From the NCBI RefSeq assembly GCF_905171775.1, contig NC_053490.1, forward strand, positions 460,683,143-460,747,142: a stretch of 64,000 nucleotides of DNA, in the 5' to 3' direction. Position 1 is the stretch's first letter; the number at the start of each line of letters is the position of its first letter. Made by a program: the position numbers and the translations under genes. Shown in pieces: positions 63,244 to 64,000 of this stretch. The notes beneath the pieces were generated by a model. The model saw only the letters and a list, made by a program, of their open reading frames with translations. It was not told the origin of the DNA and did not search any database. This stretch comes from Rana temporaria (Eukaryota > Chordata > Amphibia > Anura > Ranidae).

Positions 63244-63967
63244 GATGGATTATCCTTTGACTGCACCTGACAGCAGTCAAAAAAACAATCATGATGATTG
63301 TAATGTCTGGCATACAGATAAAAAAAATAAAGAAAAAAAAAATACAAGTTTGTATGTAAAATATGTATGTGAAAATATGCCAATGTGGGAAAGAAAATAA
63401 CTTTAAATTTTAGAAAATAATCAATTGTCATTAAAAATAGAAGTTTGTTGACTTGGTACTGTTAAGCTGCCAAAACACAGAATAAAGTTAGCTCTGTGGG
63501 TGGCCCTGTTGGCATCATCTATGTGAAAATACAATAGTCAGTACTACAGATTTGTCCATCCACGCTCTTTAAGGGAATCGCAGGGCTGAACAAGAGAAAT
63601 CTTGACGTGTATGGTCAGCTGTACTCAGGAAAGCATATGACATGACAAACACTCTGGTGTTTTTATTAGATAAGATTGCTGCCACTTTTGACCTCAGTGA
63701 TTATATACTGTATGTATTTCACAAAGAAATGCACTTCTATACAGGGATCTCTCCCAGAAACATTTTGTAAATCCTTACTGCCTCAGGCAGCTGCTTCTGC
63801 TGTCTGACACAGGCCAGACCTCCGATCTTCTCTCTGTATGTGGATCTAGTAATATTTTCCAGTATTTGTATTCTGCATTATCCTGGGAGCTTATTCTCCT
63901 GTTGTTGACATTGTTGTTGATACACACACTAAGAAAAAAGGTAAGAACATTAAAAGGAATCTGTCAC
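63244..63967. other. Non-coding stretch, nothing recognised
   Basis: About 720 bases with an A-rich zone (63318-63343) but no repeat ends or coding pattern. Confidence 0.4.
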
Positions 63968-64000
63968 CAGGGCCGGACTGGGAATGAAAACCAGCCCTGG
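63968..64000. mobile_element. Start of a hAT element at the window edge
   Basis: CAGGGCCGGACTGGGAATG is a common hAT terminus type (CAGGGCC). The element runs off the window. Confidence 0.6.

Overview
The window looks like repeat-dense intergenic or intronic DNA of a vertebrate, most likely an anuran amphibian. I infer this from the mix of transposon families: an intact L1-type LINE, a Penelope-like retroelement, a CR1-like LINE, many hAT elements with 8-bp target-site duplications (TSDs), many 3-bp-TSD elements of PIF/Harbinger type, and TTAA-flanked elements. I recall such families from frog genomes; no search was run. There is no bacterial-style gene organisation, no rRNA or tRNA gene and no CRISPR array. 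Most open frames are short products of inverted repeats.

Layout. 1-5600: a MITE tail, then a Harbinger-like element holding a 2.6-kb hAT element that itself holds a 185-bp hAT MITE. 7250-8740: two candidate host exons flank a 1.1-kb hAT element that contains two smaller hAT elements. 9590-16600: TTAA-flanked and 3-bp-TSD MITEs. 17960-24090: a dead Penelope-like retroelement on the minus strand, split into at least five pieces by a 0.6-kb MITE, a 1.07-kb hAT element, a 2.7-kb Harbinger-type element with an arm-to-arm palindrome of about 1.9 kb, and a pair of small Harbinger-type units. 25700-26990: two perfect hairpins with the same loop, then a palindromic ATTCG-rich hAT element. 27580-39140: TTAA-family repeats that received two near-identical Harbinger-type MITEs, a complete 7.68-kb L1 with two open ORFs, and a TG...CA candidate solo LTR.

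39920-43110: a CR1-like retrotransposon broken up by later insertions. 43140-56860: further MITEs, a nested hAT/mariner pair, a complete TTAA element and a 21-bp minisatellite. 56860-58530: palindromic MITEs and a Tc1 transposase relic. 59090-64000: a Harbinger-type MITE, a second copy of the ATTCG-rich hAT family (itself hit by a TTAA element) and the start of another hAT element at the window edge.

How the parts relate. The only gene set that could still work is the L1: ORF1p (RNA-binding chaperone) and ORF2p (endonuclease plus reverse transcriptase) would act together in target-primed reverse transcription, and the insertion looks young. All DNA transposons seen here are non-autonomous and would depend on transposases encoded elsewhere. 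Several insertions can be checked inside the window because an uninterrupted relative of the target is also present: the L1 against the TTAA repeats at 41.5 and 50.5 kb, and the TTAA element at 61.3 kb against the hAT copy at 19.07 kb.
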